Source: Pseudomonas sp. UYIF39
Lineage (GTDB): Bacteria; Pseudomonadota; Gammaproteobacteria; Pseudomonadales; Pseudomonadaceae
Length of the DNA: 64,000 nt
NCBI RefSeq assembly: GCF_029963765.1
Contig: NZ_JALBYU010000005.1
Location: forward strand, 273,716 to 337,715
Direction: 5' to 3'
Positions 27,027 through 38,706 of the stretch are shown here, one piece after another. The notes under the pieces are model-generated. The model worked only from the letters and a program-made list of their open reading frames with translations, was not told where the DNA came from and made no database searches. The stretch's first letter is position 1; the number at the start of each line of letters is the position of its first letter. The translations under genes and the position numbers were made by a program.

Positions 27027-27899
27027 TCAGGTCAACAACCCCATCCGTCGTTTGGCCCGGTGCACCGAGCCGTTACGCACCGCCCAGCGCAGCATTGGCA
27101 CGCTGCGATTGACGCTGGCGCGGATCAGCTTGCGTTGCAGCGGGCTCTGGCTGACGCCCAGCATGTCACTGGCCCAGTCCGGCAGCAGGTCGATCCCGGC
27201 CTGCATCATCAAACCGCCGAAAGGTTTGGCCAAACGGCTGGGGGACGGGGCGTTCAACAACAGCCGTAACACTTCGCGACTGCGCTCATCGCACAGCAGC
27301 TGTGGACGAATGCGCTCAAGGTAATCGGCAATCTCCTGACGTGAACGCGGCACGTCACGGGCGCCGAGCCGTTCGGCAACCAGCGCGATTTCCGCGTAGT
27401 AACGGTCTTGATCAGCCAGGGACAGGTCCGGATTGCGGTAACGCAAATGGGCTGCGAGGAAGTTGCTGACTTCGGCCACGTGCACCCAGGTCAACAGATC
27501 GGGATCACTGGCGGCGTAGGGCCGGCCATCCGGTGCCGTGCCGGTCACTTGCAGGTGGATGGTGCGAACTTTCTCGATCAGCCAGTCGGCGTCCTTTCGC
27601 GAACCGAAGGTGGTGCCGGAAATGAACTGCCCGGTGCGACGCAGTCGGCCGAGCATGTCCTCGCGGAAATTCGAATGGTCCCAGACCCCGGCCAGGGCCA
27701 GTGGATGCAGTGCTTGCAGCATCAGGGCGCTGATGCCGCCGATCAGCATGCTGCTGAAGTCGCCATGCACTTGCCAGCTCACCGAATCGGGACCGAACAG
27801 GCCGGGATCACCCTTGGGGTTTTCCAGGTCGAGCTTGCCCAGAGACAGACCGGTCAGGCTCATGACCTGGGTTTCGATGCGGGTTCGAATGAATTCCAT
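27027..27899 (-). CDS. MpaB/Lcp-type oxygenase-like protein (DUF2236)
   Basis: A 290-residue DUF2236 protein. Family blocks are SWQVHGDFSSMLIGGISALMLQALHPLALAGV near the N-terminus, with its His, and LLTWVHVAEVSNFLAAH mid-protein. Relatives include latex-clearing protein and the fungal MpaB oxygenase, which bind heme with these histidines, so a heme-dependent oxidative role is plausible. No signal peptide. It lies downstream of acs in the same direction with a hairpin between. Substrate unknown. Confidence 0.8.
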   Translation of the reverse strand: MEFIRTRIETQVMSLTGLSLGKLDLENPKGDPGLFGPDSVSWQVHGDFSSMLIGGISALMLQALHPLALAGVWDHSNFREDMLGRLRRTGQFISGTTFGSRKDADWLIEKVRTIHLQVTGTAPDGRPYAASDPDLLTWVHVAEVSNFLAAHLRYRNPDLSLADQDRYYAEIALVAERLGARDVPRSRQEIADYLERIRPQLLCDERSREVLRLLLNAPSPSRLAKPFGGLMMQAGIDLLPDWASDMLGVSQSPLQRKLIRASVNRSVPMLRWAVRNGSVHRAKRRMGLLT

Positions 27900-27923
27900 G
27901 GCGACTCAGTGGCGGAAAAGGAG

Positions 27924-27945
27924 GCGCGGCCATTAAGGGCCGCGC
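27924..27945 (-). terminator. Probable terminator of acs
   Basis: GCGCGGCC and GGCCGCGC form an 8-bp stem with a 6-base loop, followed on the minus strand by TCCTTTTCC, shortly after the acs stop. Confidence 0.55.
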
Positions 27946-27964
27946 AGGCTTTTGAAACAAGCGA

Positions 27965-29902
<1,938 letters not shown>

Positions 29903-29909
29903 GACGGTT

Positions 29910-29925
29910 CCTTATTCTTGTTTTT
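29910..29925 (-). promoter_or_regulatory. A-rich Hfq/Crc target motif at the acs start
   Basis: On the minus strand AAAAACAAGAATAAGG runs directly into the ribosome-binding site, eight bases before the acs ATG. It contains overlapping AAnAAnAA units, the pattern bound by Hfq with Crc. Confidence 0.65.
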
Positions 29926-29985
29926 GCGACAAGAGATAAAGATGCGCCGAGTGACCAACGGGTTCAAGTCATACACAAAACAACT

Positions 29986-30073
29986 GTGGGAGCGAGCTTG
30001 CTCGCGATAGCGCTCTGTCAGTCAACTTTTTCGTTGAATGTTAAGCCGTCATCGCGAGCAAGCTCGCTCCCAC
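29986..30073. repeat. REP doublet, family A, copy 3
   Basis: Two inverted GTGGGAGCGAGCTTGCTCGC arms around about 45 bases, in the 194-bp gap between acs and the end of pgi. Confidence 0.9.
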
Positions 30074-30096
30074 AGGTTTAGCGGTAGTGCGTCAAA

Positions 30097-31761
30097 TCAC
30101 CCGCGGTGACGACCGCGGAAGTAGTTGATCAGGCCTTGGGTTGAAGCATCGTCAGCCGGGGTTTCTTCGCTGCCGACCAGGCGGTTGTAGACGCCTTTGC
30201 CGAGCTCTTTACCCAGCTCCACGCCCCACTGGTCGAAGGCGTTGATGCCCCAGATCACGCTTTGCACGAAGACTTTGTGTTCGTACATCGCTACCAATGC
30301 GCCGAGACGACGCGGGCTGATGCGCTCGACCACCAACGTATTGCTCGGACGGTTGCCCGGGATCACCTTGTGAGGCGCGAGTTTCTGTACGTCTTCTTCG
30401 CTCATGCCTTTGTCGCGCAACTCGGCTTCGGCCTCGGCAAGGGTCTTGCCCAGCATCAGCGCCTGGCTTTGCGACAGGCAGTTGGCGTACAACCATTGGT
30501 GGTGGTCGGACACCGGGTTGAAGCTGACGATCGGCACGATGAAGTCGGCCGGGATCAGTTGAGTGCCCTGGTGCAGCAACTGGTGATACGCATGCTGACC
30601 ATTGCAGCCCACGCCACCCCAGATCACCGGACCGGTGTCGGTGGACACTGGAGTGCCGTCCTGGCGGACGCTCTTGCCATTGGATTCCATGTCCAGCTGT
30701 TGCAAGTGCTTGGTGATGTTGCGCAGGTAGTGGTCGTACGGCAGGATCGCGTGGCTTTGCGCGCCCCAGAAATTTCCGTACCACACGCCGAGCAGGGCCA
30801 GCAGCACCGGCATGTTCTGTTCGAACGGTGTGCTCTGGAAATGCTGGTCCATGGTGTAGGCACCGGACAGCAGTTCCTTGAAGTTCGACATGCCGATGGC
30901 CAGGGCAATCGGCAAACCGATGGCCGACCACAGCGAGTAACGACCGCCAACCCAGTCCCACATCGGGAAGATGTTTTCTTCGCGGATCCCGAATGCCACC
31001 GCCGCTGCATTGTTGCTGGAGACGGCGATGAAGTGACGGTACAGCTCGGCTTCAGAACCACCCTGAGCCAGGTACCAGGCACGTGCGGCCTGGGCGTTCT
31101 TCAGGGTTTCGAGGGTGTTGAAGGATTTCGACGAAACGATGAACAGCGTGGTTTCGGCGCGCAGCTTCATGGTCAGTTCGTGGAACTCACTGCCGTCGAT
31201 GTTCGCCAGGTAATGGCAGCGCACGCCTTTCTGGGCGTAGGACAGCAGCGCTTCGGAAACCAGCTCCGGGCCGAGGAACGAGCCACCGATGCCGATGTTC
31301 ACCACGTCAGTGATCGGCTTCTCGGAGTAACCGCGCCACAAACCGTCGTGGATACGGCCCACGAGGTCGGTGATCTGGTTCAGGACCTTGTGCACTTCCG
31401 GCATCACGTTGACGCCGTTGACCGACAGCTTGTCGCCGACCGGACGGCGCAGGGCGGTGTGCAAGGCCGGACGACCTTCTGAGGAGTTGACGATTTCGCC
31501 TTCGAACAGCGCTTTGATCGCGCCCTGGAGATCGACTTCGTTGGCCAGGCCCACCAGCAGATCTCGGGTCTGGGCGTTGATCAGGTTCTTCGAGTAGTCG
31601 AGAAACAGGCCGCAGCTGCTGAGGGTGAATTGGGTAAAGCGCTGAGGATCTGCATTAAAGGCTTCGCGCATGCTGAAATCCTGCATGGCTTGGCGGTGGT
31701 CATTCAACGCTTGCCAGGCGGGCAGAGCGGTAACGTCTTGAGGGGTGCGGTAATACGCCAT
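30097..31761 (-). CDS. pgi: Glucose-6-phosphate isomerase
   Basis: Interconverts glucose 6-phosphate and fructose 6-phosphate. The 554 residues show both PGI signatures: [19 protein letters not shown] with its neighbouring [16 protein letters not shown] block, and the [19 protein letters not shown] stretch. The C-terminal active-site Lys region ([13 protein letters not shown]) is present. In pseudomonads, which use the Entner-Doudoroff route, Pgi works mainly in gluconeogenesis and sugar cycling. It is followed by a REP element and preceded by panD in the same direction with a 229-bp gap showing no further gene. Confidence 0.97.
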   Translation of the reverse strand: MAYYRTPQDVTALPAWQALNDHRQAMQDFSMREAFNADPQRFTQFTLSSCGLFLDYSKNLINAQTRDLLVGLANEVDLQGAIKALFEGEIVNSSEGRPALHTALRRPVGDKLSVNGVNVMPEVHKVLNQITDLVGRIHDGLWRGYSEKPITDVVNIGIGGSFLGPELVSEALLSYAQKGVRCHYLANIDGSEFHELTMKLRAETTLFIVSSKSFNTLETLKNAQAARAWYLAQGGSEAELYRHFIAVSSNNAAAVAFGIREENIFPMWDWVGGRYSLWSAIGLPIALAIGMSNFKELLSGAYTMDQHFQSTPFEQNMPVLLALLGVWYGNFWGAQSHAILPYDHYLRNITKHLQQLDMESNGKSVRQDGTPVSTDTGPVIWGGVGCNGQHAYHQLLHQGTQLIPADFIVPIVSFNPVSDHHQWLYANCLSQSQALMLGKTLAEAEAELRDKGMSEEDVQKLAPHKVIPGNRPSNTLVVERISPRRLGALVAMYEHKVFVQSVIWGINAFDQWGVELGKELGKGVYNRLVGSEETPADDASTQGLINYFRGRHRG

Positions 31762-31990
31762 CGCTGCGGGTTTCCTTTTTACTTGAACGGCCTTTTGAAC
31801 ACTAAAAATACCAGAGCGCTGTGGGTGGGCGTCCGGTCAACTGCGTCGACACGATTTCATGACACAGGGCGAATACAGTAAACCTCGCGCTGCGATCTGT
31901 CTTGACTTTGTCTGACCCGTTCCCGGTACTTTTTTATACAGCGAGCAGGGAACGGTCCGACAAATGGAAGGGGGAGGGGCTAAGAGTGGA

Positions 31991-32371
31991 TCAGGCGACC
32001 TGAACCGGAATGGCATTGCTGGTGTGGCTCAGTTCATTACCCGGCGCCATGTAGAGCATGCGTGGCTTGAAGTTGAGCAGTTCGGCTTCGCTGTAGTGGG
32101 CGTATGCGCAGATGATCACGCGGTCACCGACCTTGGCCTTGTGCGCCGCGGCACCGTTGACCGAGATCATGCGCGAACCTTCTTCGCCACGAATTGCGTA
32201 AGTGGTGAAGCGTTCACCATTGTCGATGTTGTAGATCTGGATCTGTTCGTACTCACGGATACCGGACAGGTCCAGCCATTCGCCGTCGATGGCGCAAGAA
32301 CCTTCGTAATCGAGTACAGCGTGGGTGACTTCGGCGCGATGCAGCTTGGCCTTGAGCATGATGGCGTGCAT
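31991..32371 (-). CDS. panD: Aspartate 1-decarboxylase
   Basis: Makes beta-alanine from aspartate for pantothenate. It is a pyruvoyl enzyme: the 126-residue pro-enzyme cuts itself between Gly24 and Ser25 (YEGSC), which are present. The other active-site features, Lys9, His11 and Tyr58-type residues (YNIDNG), are intact. ATG at 32371 is chosen because GGGGAAA lies upstream and the 24-residue N-terminal fragment is the family length. Third gene after panB-panC, separated by a REP element. Confidence 0.97.
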   Translation of the reverse strand: MHAIMLKAKLHRAEVTHAVLDYEGSCAIDGEWLDLSGIREYEQIQIYNIDNGERFTTYAIRGEEGSRMISVNGAAAHKAKVGDRVIICAYAHYSEAELLNFKPRMLYMAPGNELSHTSNAIPVQVA

Positions 32372-32464
32372 GAGTGTTTCCCCAGGTCGGAATCGAACGG
32401 CGGGCATTGTGCCCAAAGGCTTGAGGGCCAGCAATACGGCGTTTTGAGTCACCGCCGAACCCCT

Positions 32465-32552
32465 GTGGGAGCGAGCTTGCTCGCGATGGCGATCCGTCAG
32501 TCACATCCTGTGTTGGATGTGCCTACGTTATCGCGAGCAAGCTCGCTCCCAC
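32465..32552. repeat. REP doublet, family A, copy 4
   Basis: Inverted arms GTGGGAGCGAGCTTGCTCGC around about 45 bases, inside the pan operon between panC and panD. It may stabilise or trim the mRNA between these genes. Confidence 0.9.
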
Positions 32553-32569
32553 AGGGGGGTTACGGTGTT

Positions 32570-33430
32570 TTAGGCAGTAGCGTCGAGGTTCAGATGCAGG
32601 TTATCGATCAACCGCGTAGTGCCCAGGAACGCCGCCACCAGAATCACCAGATCCCGATCCTCCGGGGTCGCCGGACGCAAGGTTTGGGCATGGCGAATTT
32701 CCAGATAGTCAGGACGCAAACCAGCCGCTTCAAGCTGCTTGATCTGCGCGCTGATTACGGCCGGGAAATCCCGTTCGCCCTGTTTGATCGCGTCGGAAAT
32801 CTGGCTCAAACCGCGATACACAACCGGCGCAACGGCCCGCTGTTCTTCGCTGAGGAAACCATTGCGCGACGAGAGCGCCAGGCCATCGGCTGCACGTACC
32901 GTCGGTTCGCCGATAATCTGGATCGGCATGTTCAGGTCATGCACCAGGGCGCGGATCACCGCCAGTTGCTGGAAGTCTTTCTGGCCGAAGATCGCCAGAT
33001 CCGGCTGGACCATGTTGAACAGCTTGGTGACCACCGTCGCCACACCTTCGAAATGCCCGGGACGGCTGGCGCCGCAGAGGCCTTCGGAGAGTTGGGGGAC
33101 GCTGACGCGGGTCTGGCCGACTATGCCGTCGGGGTACATTTCTTCAACGGTTGGCGCGAACAGCAAGTGGCAACCGGCCTGGAGCAGTTTCTCCTGATCG
33201 GCTGCGAGGGTGCGCGGGTACTTGTCGAGGTCTTCGCCGGCGCCGAACTGCAGCGGGTTGACGAAAATGCTCGCGACCACGAAATCCACCCGTTGGGTGG
33301 CTTTGGTCACCAGTGCCACATGACCGCTGTGCAGGTTGCCCATGGTCGGCACGAAGCCGATGCGCTTGCCTTCGCTGCGGGCACGGGCCACGGCGGCCCG
33401 CAATTCGCGTACGGTTTTTACGGTGTTCAT
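32570..33430 (-). CDS. panC: Pantothenate synthetase
   Basis: Joins pantoate and beta-alanine using ATP. The 286 residues carry the nucleotidyl-transfer motifs MGNLHSGH (HxGH type) and LSSRNGFLS (KMSKS-equivalent SSRN), together with [19 protein letters not shown] overlaps the panB stop (ATGA). Confidence 0.97.
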   Translation of the reverse strand: MNTVKTVRELRAAVARARSEGKRIGFVPTMGNLHSGHVALVTKATQRVDFVVASIFVNPLQFGAGEDLDKYPRTLAADQEKLLQAGCHLLFAPTVEEMYPDGIVGQTRVSVPQLSEGLCGASRPGHFEGVATVVTKLFNMVQPDLAIFGQKDFQQLAVIRALVHDLNMPIQIIGEPTVRAADGLALSSRNGFLSEEQRAVAPVVYRGLSQISDAIKQGERDFPAVISAQIKQLEAAGLRPDYLEIRHAQTLRPATPEDRDLVILVAAFLGTTRLIDNLHLNLDATA

Positions 33431-34227
33431 GCAGAGAATCCGTGTTCGATACCAGGGAAAGTCGCCGCTTTGACTTCAGTGACGTACGCACCAAGCGCCG
33501 CTTGAATGTTTTGTTGCCCGGCCATGAAGTTCTTCACGAACTTCGGCACACGGCCAGTGATCGACAGGCCGAGCATATCGTGCAGAACCAGTACCTGGCC
33601 GTCGGTGCCACTGCCGGCGCCAATGCCGATCACCGGAATACCCACAGCCTGGGTGATTTCTTCGGCCAGTTCACTCGGAACGCATTCGAGCAGCAACATC
33701 GCCGCACCAGCCTGTTCCAGGGCGATCGCATCGGCACGCATCTGCCGCGCCTGGTTTTCGTTGCGACCCTGGACTTTGTAACCGCCGAGGATATTCACCG
33801 ATTGCGGTGTCAGCCCCATGTGCGCGCACACCGGGATACCGCGCTCGGCCAGCAGACGGATCGAGTCCGCCAGCCACAACGCACCTTCAACCTTGACCAT
33901 GTGCGCACCCGCCTGCATCAACAGGGCACTGTTGGTCATGGCTTGTTCGGTGGTGGCGTAGGCCATGAAGGGCAGGTCGGCGAGGATCAACGCATCGGTG
34001 TTGCCACGTTTGACGCACGCCACGTGGTAAGCCATTTCAGCGGTGGTGACCGGCAGGGTGCTGTCGTGACCTTGCAAAACCATGCCAAGGGAGTCGCCCA
34101 CCAGCAGCACTTCGACACCAGCCTCATTGCAGGCGTGGGCGAAGGTGGCGTCATAGCAGGTCAGCATGGTGATTTTTTCACCTTTTTGCTTGAGACCTTG
34201 CAGAGTGGTCAGGGTGATGGCTGGCAT
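33427..34227 (-). CDS. panB: 3-methyl-2-oxobutanoate hydroxymethyltransferase
   Basis: First committed enzyme of pantothenate synthesis, adding a hydroxymethyl group from methylene-tetrahydrofolate to ketoisovalerate, which is made by the IlvIHC pathway also in this window. The 266 residues show the metal-binding [16 protein letters not shown], the HMGLTPQS and the [20 protein letters not shown] blocks. AGGAAC precedes the ATG. Confidence 0.97.
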   Translation of the reverse strand: MPAITLTTLQGLKQKGEKITMLTCYDATFAHACNEAGVEVLLVGDSLGMVLQGHDSTLPVTTAEMAYHVACVKRGNTDALILADLPFMAYATTEQAMTNSALLMQAGAHMVKVEGALWLADSIRLLAERGIPVCAHMGLTPQSVNILGGYKVQGRNENQARQMRADAIALEQAGAAMLLLECVPSELAEEITQAVGIPVIGIGAGSGTDGQVLVLHDMLGLSITGRVPKFVKNFMAGQQNIQAALGAYVTEVKAATFPGIEHGFSA

Positions 34228-34407
34228 GAAAAGTTCCTCATTCAGGCGCTGTGGAAACTACTGCGAGTAACGCGCGTGATTCTTCGTTAAATACAGGCGC
34301 ACGGTCTGTTGTCGTGCTTTTAAGGCCTGGATTGCGCCCTTCAACGCCGTGTTGGCGGCAGCGGGACGCCTATAGTCGTGAGGAGAACTCGGGAAGTCAA
34401 TTGTGTG

Positions 34408-34447
34408 TGTTACCGCATTGTTACGCGTGGGGTGTTACCGGGGTAAC
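34408..34447. promoter_or_regulatory. Cluster of TGTTAC motifs between folK and panB
   Basis: TGTTAC occurs at 34408, 34419 and 34433 in direct orientation, with an inverted GTAAC at 34443-34447. This is the same half-site as in the palindrome upstream of crcZ. The 255-bp gap shows no gene. Binding by CbrB or another regulator is only a possibility. Confidence 0.4.
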
Positions 34448-34482
34448 TGATGCGATTCAGCAGGATTAGTGACGGTGGCCAC

Positions 34483-34968
34483 TCAGGCGGCCGGAAGACG
34501 TTCCAAGCCGACGAACGGGCAGGCAGCGAGTAAATCACTCAGGCTGCGACCATCGGCCAGACGCAAATCCGCAGGCGCCAGTTCGGCCAGCGGATAGAGA
34601 ACGAAAGCTCGCTCTTGCATATGGTAGTGAGGCACCTTGAGGCGAGGTTCATCGATCAGCCGATCACCGAACAATACGATGTCGAGATCCAGCGTACGCG
34701 GCCCCCAACGTTCAAGGCGCTCGCGGCCCTGCCCGTTCTCGATGGCTTGCAGCGCATCAAGCAGCACCAGCGGCGGGAGCGTGCTGTCGAGGGCGGCAAC
34801 CGCGTTGGTGTAACGCGGTTGGCCGGGCAGCAGCGAGTCGCTCTGATAAAACGCGGAAACGCCGATCAGTTCGGTCTGCGGCAACTGCGCCAGCGCGTCG
34901 ACGGCGCTGCGCAATTGTTCGGCGGGGTCAGCCAGATTGCTGCCCATGCCGATGTAGATGCGTTCCAT
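34483..34968 (-). CDS. folK: 6-hydroxymethyl-7,8-dihydropterin pyrophosphokinase
   Basis: Transfers pyrophosphate from ATP to the pterin alcohol in folate synthesis. The 161 residues carry YIGMGSNLADP near the start and the signature RWGPRTLDLDIVLFGD with the two metal-binding Asp. It follows pcnB by three bases. Confidence 0.96.
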   Translation of the reverse strand: MERIYIGMGSNLADPAEQLRSAVDALAQLPQTELIGVSAFYQSDSLLPGQPRYTNAVAALDSTLPPLVLLDALQAIENGQGRERLERWGPRTLDLDIVLFGDRLIDEPRLKVPHYHMQERAFVLYPLAELAPADLRLADGRSLSDLLAACPFVGLERLPAA

Positions 34969-34971
34969 GGA

Positions 34972-36372
34972 TTACTCGCCCGTGGCGCTCGGTGCGCCAG
35001 CGGTGCGTTTGCGCTTGGCGCCACCGCTGCGGCGACGTTTGCGTGGCGCGCCGGTGCCGTCATCCTTGCCGCTGAGGTCGCGGATCATGTCTCGACGTTC
35101 GCTGTCGTTGGCGTCCTGATAATCCGTCCACCATTCGCCCAGGCCATCGGTCTGCTCGCCGGCGCTTTCGCGCAGCAGCAGGAAGTCGTAACCGGCACGG
35201 AACCGTGGGTTGTCCAGCAAAAGATCGGCGCGCTTGCCGCTGCGGCGTGGCAGGCGCTCTTGCATGTCCCAGATCTCGCGGATCGGCATGGTGAAGCGTT
35301 TCGGAATCGCGATGCGCTGGCACTGTTCGGCAATCAACTCGTGAGCCGCTTCCTGCATGGCCGGAATCGGCGGCATGCCACGCTCTTGCAGGCGCAACAC
35401 GCGAGCCGGCAGGGCAGGCCAAAGCAGCGCCGCAAACAGGAACGCCGGGGTCACCGGTTTGTTCTGTTTGATCCGCAGATCAGTGTTGATCAACGCTTCG
35501 CTGATCAGCGTGTGGGTGTACGTCGGGTTGTATTCCAGCGCCTCGGCACTGGCCGGGAACAGCGGATCGAACAACTGCAGGTCGACCAGCATCTCGAAGG
35601 TGTCCGCGGCATGGCCGGAGAGGAACAGCTTGAGCACTTCTTCGAACAGGCGGGCCGATGGAATCTCGCGCAGCATCGGCGCCAGTTCACGGATTGGCGC
35701 GGCGCTGTGTTTTTCGATGCCGAAATTCAGCTTGGCGGCGAAACGCACGGCTCGCAGCATCCGTACCGGATCTTCCTGGTAGCGTTGCTTCGGATCGCCG
35801 ATCAGGCGGATCAGGTGATTGCGGATGTCGTGTACGCCGTTGGCGTAGTCGAGGATGCGCTCGCTGACCGGATCGTAATACAAGGCGTTGATGGTGAAGT
35901 CGCGGCGTTGCGCGTCTTCTTCCAGCGTGCCATAAACGTTATCGCGCAGGATGCGCCCGCTCTCGTTGCGTGAGGACTGGTTGCTGTCTTCCTCTTCATC
36001 GTTTTGCGGGTGATTGGCGCGGAAGGTCGCGACTTCAATGATTTCGCGACCAAAGTGGATGTGCACCAGCTTGAAGCGACGACCGATGATCCGCGCGTTG
36101 CGGAATTCGGCTCGCACCTGTTCAGGTGTGGCACTGGTGGCGACGTCGAAATCTTTTGGCGTGATGCCGAGCAGCATGTCACGCACGCAGCCGCCGACCA
36201 GGTAAGCCTGGTAACCAGCGTTCTGCAGGCGTTCGACGATGTTCACCGCGTAGCGACTGAATTGGGCCTTTTGCAGCGAATGTTGGCCGCTGTTGAGCAC
36301 TTCAGGCGTACTGCGAATGTGTTGCGTATGACGCTTGGGAGAACGGAATGACTGGAACAGCTTCTTCAGCAT
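34972..36372 (-). CDS. pcnB: Poly(A) polymerase I
   Basis: Adds poly(A) tails that mark RNA for decay. The 466-residue protein has an N-terminal basic region, the nucleotidyltransferase motif LVGGCVRDMLLG followed by DFDVATSA (metal-binding DxD), then RRDFTINALYYDP, and a strongly basic C-terminal tail (RKRRRSGGAKRKR). ATG 36372 is preferred over a GTG three codons earlier. It lies downstream of cbrB and crcZ; folK follows. Confidence 0.95.
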   Translation of the reverse strand: MLKKLFQSFRSPKRHTQHIRSTPEVLNSGQHSLQKAQFSRYAVNIVERLQNAGYQAYLVGGCVRDMLLGITPKDFDVATSATPEQVRAEFRNARIIGRRFKLVHIHFGREIIEVATFRANHPQNDEEEDSNQSSRNESGRILRDNVYGTLEEDAQRRDFTINALYYDPVSERILDYANGVHDIRNHLIRLIGDPKQRYQEDPVRMLRAVRFAAKLNFGIEKHSAAPIRELAPMLREIPSARLFEEVLKLFLSGHAADTFEMLVDLQLFDPLFPASAEALEYNPTYTHTLISEALINTDLRIKQNKPVTPAFLFAALLWPALPARVLRLQERGMPPIPAMQEAAHELIAEQCQRIAIPKRFTMPIREIWDMQERLPRRSGKRADLLLDNPRFRAGYDFLLLRESAGEQTDGLGEWWTDYQDANDSERRDMIRDLSGKDDGTGAPRKRRRSGGAKRKRTAGAPSATGE

Positions 36373-36516
36373 GGGATGCACTGTTTGAAGGAATGTTCGG
36401 CCAAAACGAAGAATGACCGCATGATGGGCGGGGATTCTAGCATTTAGTCGGGGGATGGTGTAGGAAGCTGCGCAAGCGCTTGAAGCAGGGGGCTTGATGG
36501 TGCGGATTGGCTCTGT

Positions 36517-36652
36517 GTAGCAGCTGCGAGGCTGCGTTCGACTACGCAGTAGTCGTAAAACCAGAGATTGCGGTATGTCAGAAGAAGCCGGGTGCCTGTA
36601 TTGCGACTGCTCCGCAGTCGAACGCAGCCTCGCGTTGCTCGGCAGCTGCTAC
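36517..36652. repeat. Inverted repeat of a second REP family (family B)
   Basis: GTAGCAGCTGCGAGGCTGCG at the left edge and its inverted relative at the right edge enclose about 60 bases; GTTCGACT and AGTCGAAC extend the arms. It is unrelated in sequence to the GTGGGAGCGAGC family and lies between the crcZ terminator and pcnB. Confidence 0.75.
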
Positions 36653-36679
36653 AAAGTGCCGCTACAAGGGCCAAACGGC

Positions 36680-36708
36680 AGAAACTACAAGGGGAGCCGA
36701 AGCTCCCC
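36680..36708 (-). terminator. Terminator of crcZ
   Basis: Perfect 7-bp GC-rich stem with a TTCG tetraloop, followed on the minus strand by TTGTAGTTTCT. Confidence 0.75.
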
Positions 36709-37050
36709 AAGAAAGTAGTTGCATGCTCTATTTTTATTTTTGATTCGGGCTTTTTGTTTTTGTTGAGTGCCCTCGCCATGAAGATTTTCCTTCATGACCC
36801 TCCCAATCGGGAGTCAAGAGCAAACGGATTGCTTTGGTCGCTGTGTTGCAGTGATCTTGCGATCCAACCAGTGCAGGCTCTGTCTTGTGACAGTTTTGTT
36901 GTTCTCGGCCTGGTCGTGGGGCAAGCCCCAAATACAACGCCTCTCCAAAAGAATCAGTTAGCTGCGCCTCTCGCCGTCTTGTTTTTATTGTGCGTGAGTC
37001 GATACGTCTTATTTTTATTGTCTTGTGCATTGCTTGTTATTGTTCTTGTA
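36685..37050 (-). ncRNA. crcZ: CrcZ, Hfq/Crc-sequestering small RNA
   Basis: The RNA lies between cbrB and pcnB, its known place in Pseudomonas, and would be about 366 nt. It starts after a sigma-54 promoter and ends at the GGGGAGC-TTCG-GCTCCCC hairpin (36691-36708). On the minus strand it holds about six A-rich motifs of the AAnAAnAA kind, for example AACAATAACAAGCAA near the 5' end, AATAAAAATAAG, AATAAAAACAAG, AACAACAAAAC, CAACAAAAACAAAAAG and AAAAATAAAAATAG. These bind Hfq and free catabolic mRNAs from Hfq/Crc repression. Ends are predicted, not mapped. Confidence 0.9.
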
Positions 37051-37060
37051 CTAAACATAT

Positions 37061-37076
37061 AGCAGGGTGCGTGCCA
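37061..37076 (-). promoter_or_regulatory. Sigma-54 promoter of crcZ
   Basis: On the minus strand TGGCACGCACCCTGCT has the TGGCACG -24 element and GC exactly 10 bases after GG. Transcription should start near 37050. Confidence 0.88.
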
Positions 37077-37143
37077 ACTTTTGCGAGGCCCAGCAAAACA
37101 AGGGGTTAGGCTGGCTGGTGAGGTTTTCAGAGGCCAAAAAAAA

Positions 37144-37170
37144 CCGGGGCTTCGTTACCGTAAGCCCCGG
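37144..37170 (-). terminator. Terminator of cbrB
   Basis: CCGGGGCTT and AAGCCCCGG form a 9-bp stem followed on the minus strand by eight T. It separates cbrB from crcZ. Confidence 0.9.
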
Positions 37171-37174
37171 CTTC

Positions 37175-37200
37175 TGTTACGTGAAAAAGCTGAGGTAACA
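37175..37200 (-). promoter_or_regulatory. Candidate CbrB binding site for crcZ
   Basis: TGTTAC-N14-GTAACA is a perfect palindrome about 100 bp upstream of the crcZ -24 element. I recall this as the CbrB consensus in P. putida. Another TGTTAC half-site is at 37220-37225. Confidence 0.75.
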
Positions 37201-37247
37201 GTTTTTTCACAAAGTCACGTGTTACCCGCGCATCAGACAGGCACGGT

Positions 37248-38684
37248 TCAGCTCTCGCTCGCCACTCCGGTCTTGCGCCGCGGAATGCCCAGGCGCTGAC
37301 GGCGTTCCCACAGGCATTTGCGACTGACACCGAGTTTGCGCGCCAGCTCGGTTTCGGTCATGTGGTCCTGGTGCTCGAGTACGAAGTGCTGGAAGTAGTC
37401 TTCCAGTGACAGGTCTTCGGTCGGCTCATGGCTATTGTTACCAGCGGCGCTGCCCTGTTGTGGGGGCAGGCCGATGAAATCGTCATCGTCCAGATCGCTC
37501 AGTTCTATGTCGATCCCCAACAGCTCGGCGGAAATCTCCGGGCTCTCGCACAGGATGACGGCACGTTCTACGGCGTTTTCCAGCTCCCGAACGTTACCCG
37601 GCCAGGAGTAATGACGAATCGCCTGCTCGGCATCCGGGGCGAACTTCAGGTCGGTGCGGTTGACCCGCGCGCTCTGCCGCGCCAGGAACGCGGTGGCAAT
37701 TTCGTTGACGTCCGCGCCGCGCTCGCGCAGGGCCGGCAATTTCAGGGCGATCACGTGAAGGCGGTAATACAAGTCTTCACGGAACTGGCCGATCTTCGCC
37801 AGGCTCTTGAGGTCCCGATGAGTCGCGGCGATCAGACGCACATCGACTTTTTGGGACTGCACCGAACCCACACGACGAATTTCACCTTCCTGCAGCACGC
37901 GCAGCAGGCGGGCCTGGGCTTCCAGTGGCAGTTCGCCAATTTCGTCGAGGAACAAGGTGCCGCCGTCGGCCGCTTCCACCAGACCGGCGCGCCCGGCGCT
38001 GGCGCCAGTGAACGCGCCTTTTTCGTGGCCGAACAGTTCGGACTCGATCAGGCTTTCCGGAATGGCAGCGCAGTTCACCGAAATCATCGGCGCCTTGGCG
38101 CGTTTGGACAAATTGTGCAGGGCGCGCGCCACCAGTTCTTTACCGGTGCCGGATTCGCCCTGGATCAGGACGTTGGAGTCGGTTGGCGCGACTTTGCGGA
38201 TCTTGCTGTAAAGATCCTGCATCGGCGGGCAGGAGCCGATAATGCCGATTTCGCCGTTGTTGTTGCTGGCGCCCGGTTTCGCGGCGCCATTACCGGCTTT
38301 GCCGACGGCAGGTTCACCGCTGGCTTGCACCGCTTGACGGTCACGCAGGATTCGCGCGACAGCTTGCAGCATTTCATCGTGATCGAAAGGCTTGGCGATG
38401 TAATCCACCGCACCCATCTTCATCGAGTCGACTGCCGAACGCAGGCTGGCGTAGCTGGTCATGATCAGCACCGGAGTGCCTTGGCCAAGTTTGATCAACT
38501 CGGTGCCAGGCGCGCCAGGCAGACGCAGGTCGCTGACGATCAGGTCGAACGTGGGAATGGTGAAGCGTTCTTGTGCTTCCTGCACTGAACCGGCTTCGCT
38601 GACCTGGTACTGGTTACGTTCCAGCAGGCGGCGCAAGGCGGAGCGGATAATTGTTTCGTCTTCGACGATCAAAATGTGCGGCAT
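37248..38684 (-). CDS. cbrB: Sigma-54-dependent response regulator CbrB
   Basis: A 478-residue NtrC-type activator: receiver domain with phosphorylation site Asp52 (VSDLRLPG), AAA+ domain with Walker A GESGTGKE and the sigma-54 contact loop GAFTGA, and a C-terminal Fis-type helix-turn-helix ([22 protein letters not shown]). CbrAB controls use of histidine, proline, arginine and other carbon and nitrogen sources, largely through CrcZ. It starts 22 bp after cbrA. Confidence 0.96.
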   Translation of the reverse strand: MPHILIVEDETIIRSALRRLLERNQYQVSEAGSVQEAQERFTIPTFDLIVSDLRLPGAPGTELIKLGQGTPVLIMTSYASLRSAVDSMKMGAVDYIAKPFDHDEMLQAVARILRDRQAVQASGEPAVGKAGNGAAKPGASNNNGEIGIIGSCPPMQDLYSKIRKVAPTDSNVLIQGESGTGKELVARALHNLSKRAKAPMISVNCAAIPESLIESELFGHEKGAFTGASAGRAGLVEAADGGTLFLDEIGELPLEAQARLLRVLQEGEIRRVGSVQSQKVDVRLIAATHRDLKSLAKIGQFREDLYYRLHVIALKLPALRERGADVNEIATAFLARQSARVNRTDLKFAPDAEQAIRHYSWPGNVRELENAVERAVILCESPEISAELLGIDIELSDLDDDDFIGLPPQQGSAAGNNSHEPTEDLSLEDYFQHFVLEHQDHMTETELARKLGVSRKCLWERRQRLGIPRRKTGVASES

Positions 38685-38706
38685 TGATTCGATACTCTCG
38701 ACGGTC

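Noticed and set aside
34240..34400. Sigma-54 promoter for panB
   Set aside because: A GG-N10-GC spacing exists on the minus strand, but the -24 element AGGGCG is far from TGGCAC.
36734..37062. Frames of about 100 and 164 codons on both strands over the cbrB-pcnB gap
   Set aside because: They overlap the CrcZ RNA and its A-rich motifs; codon use is poor and no start site is seen.
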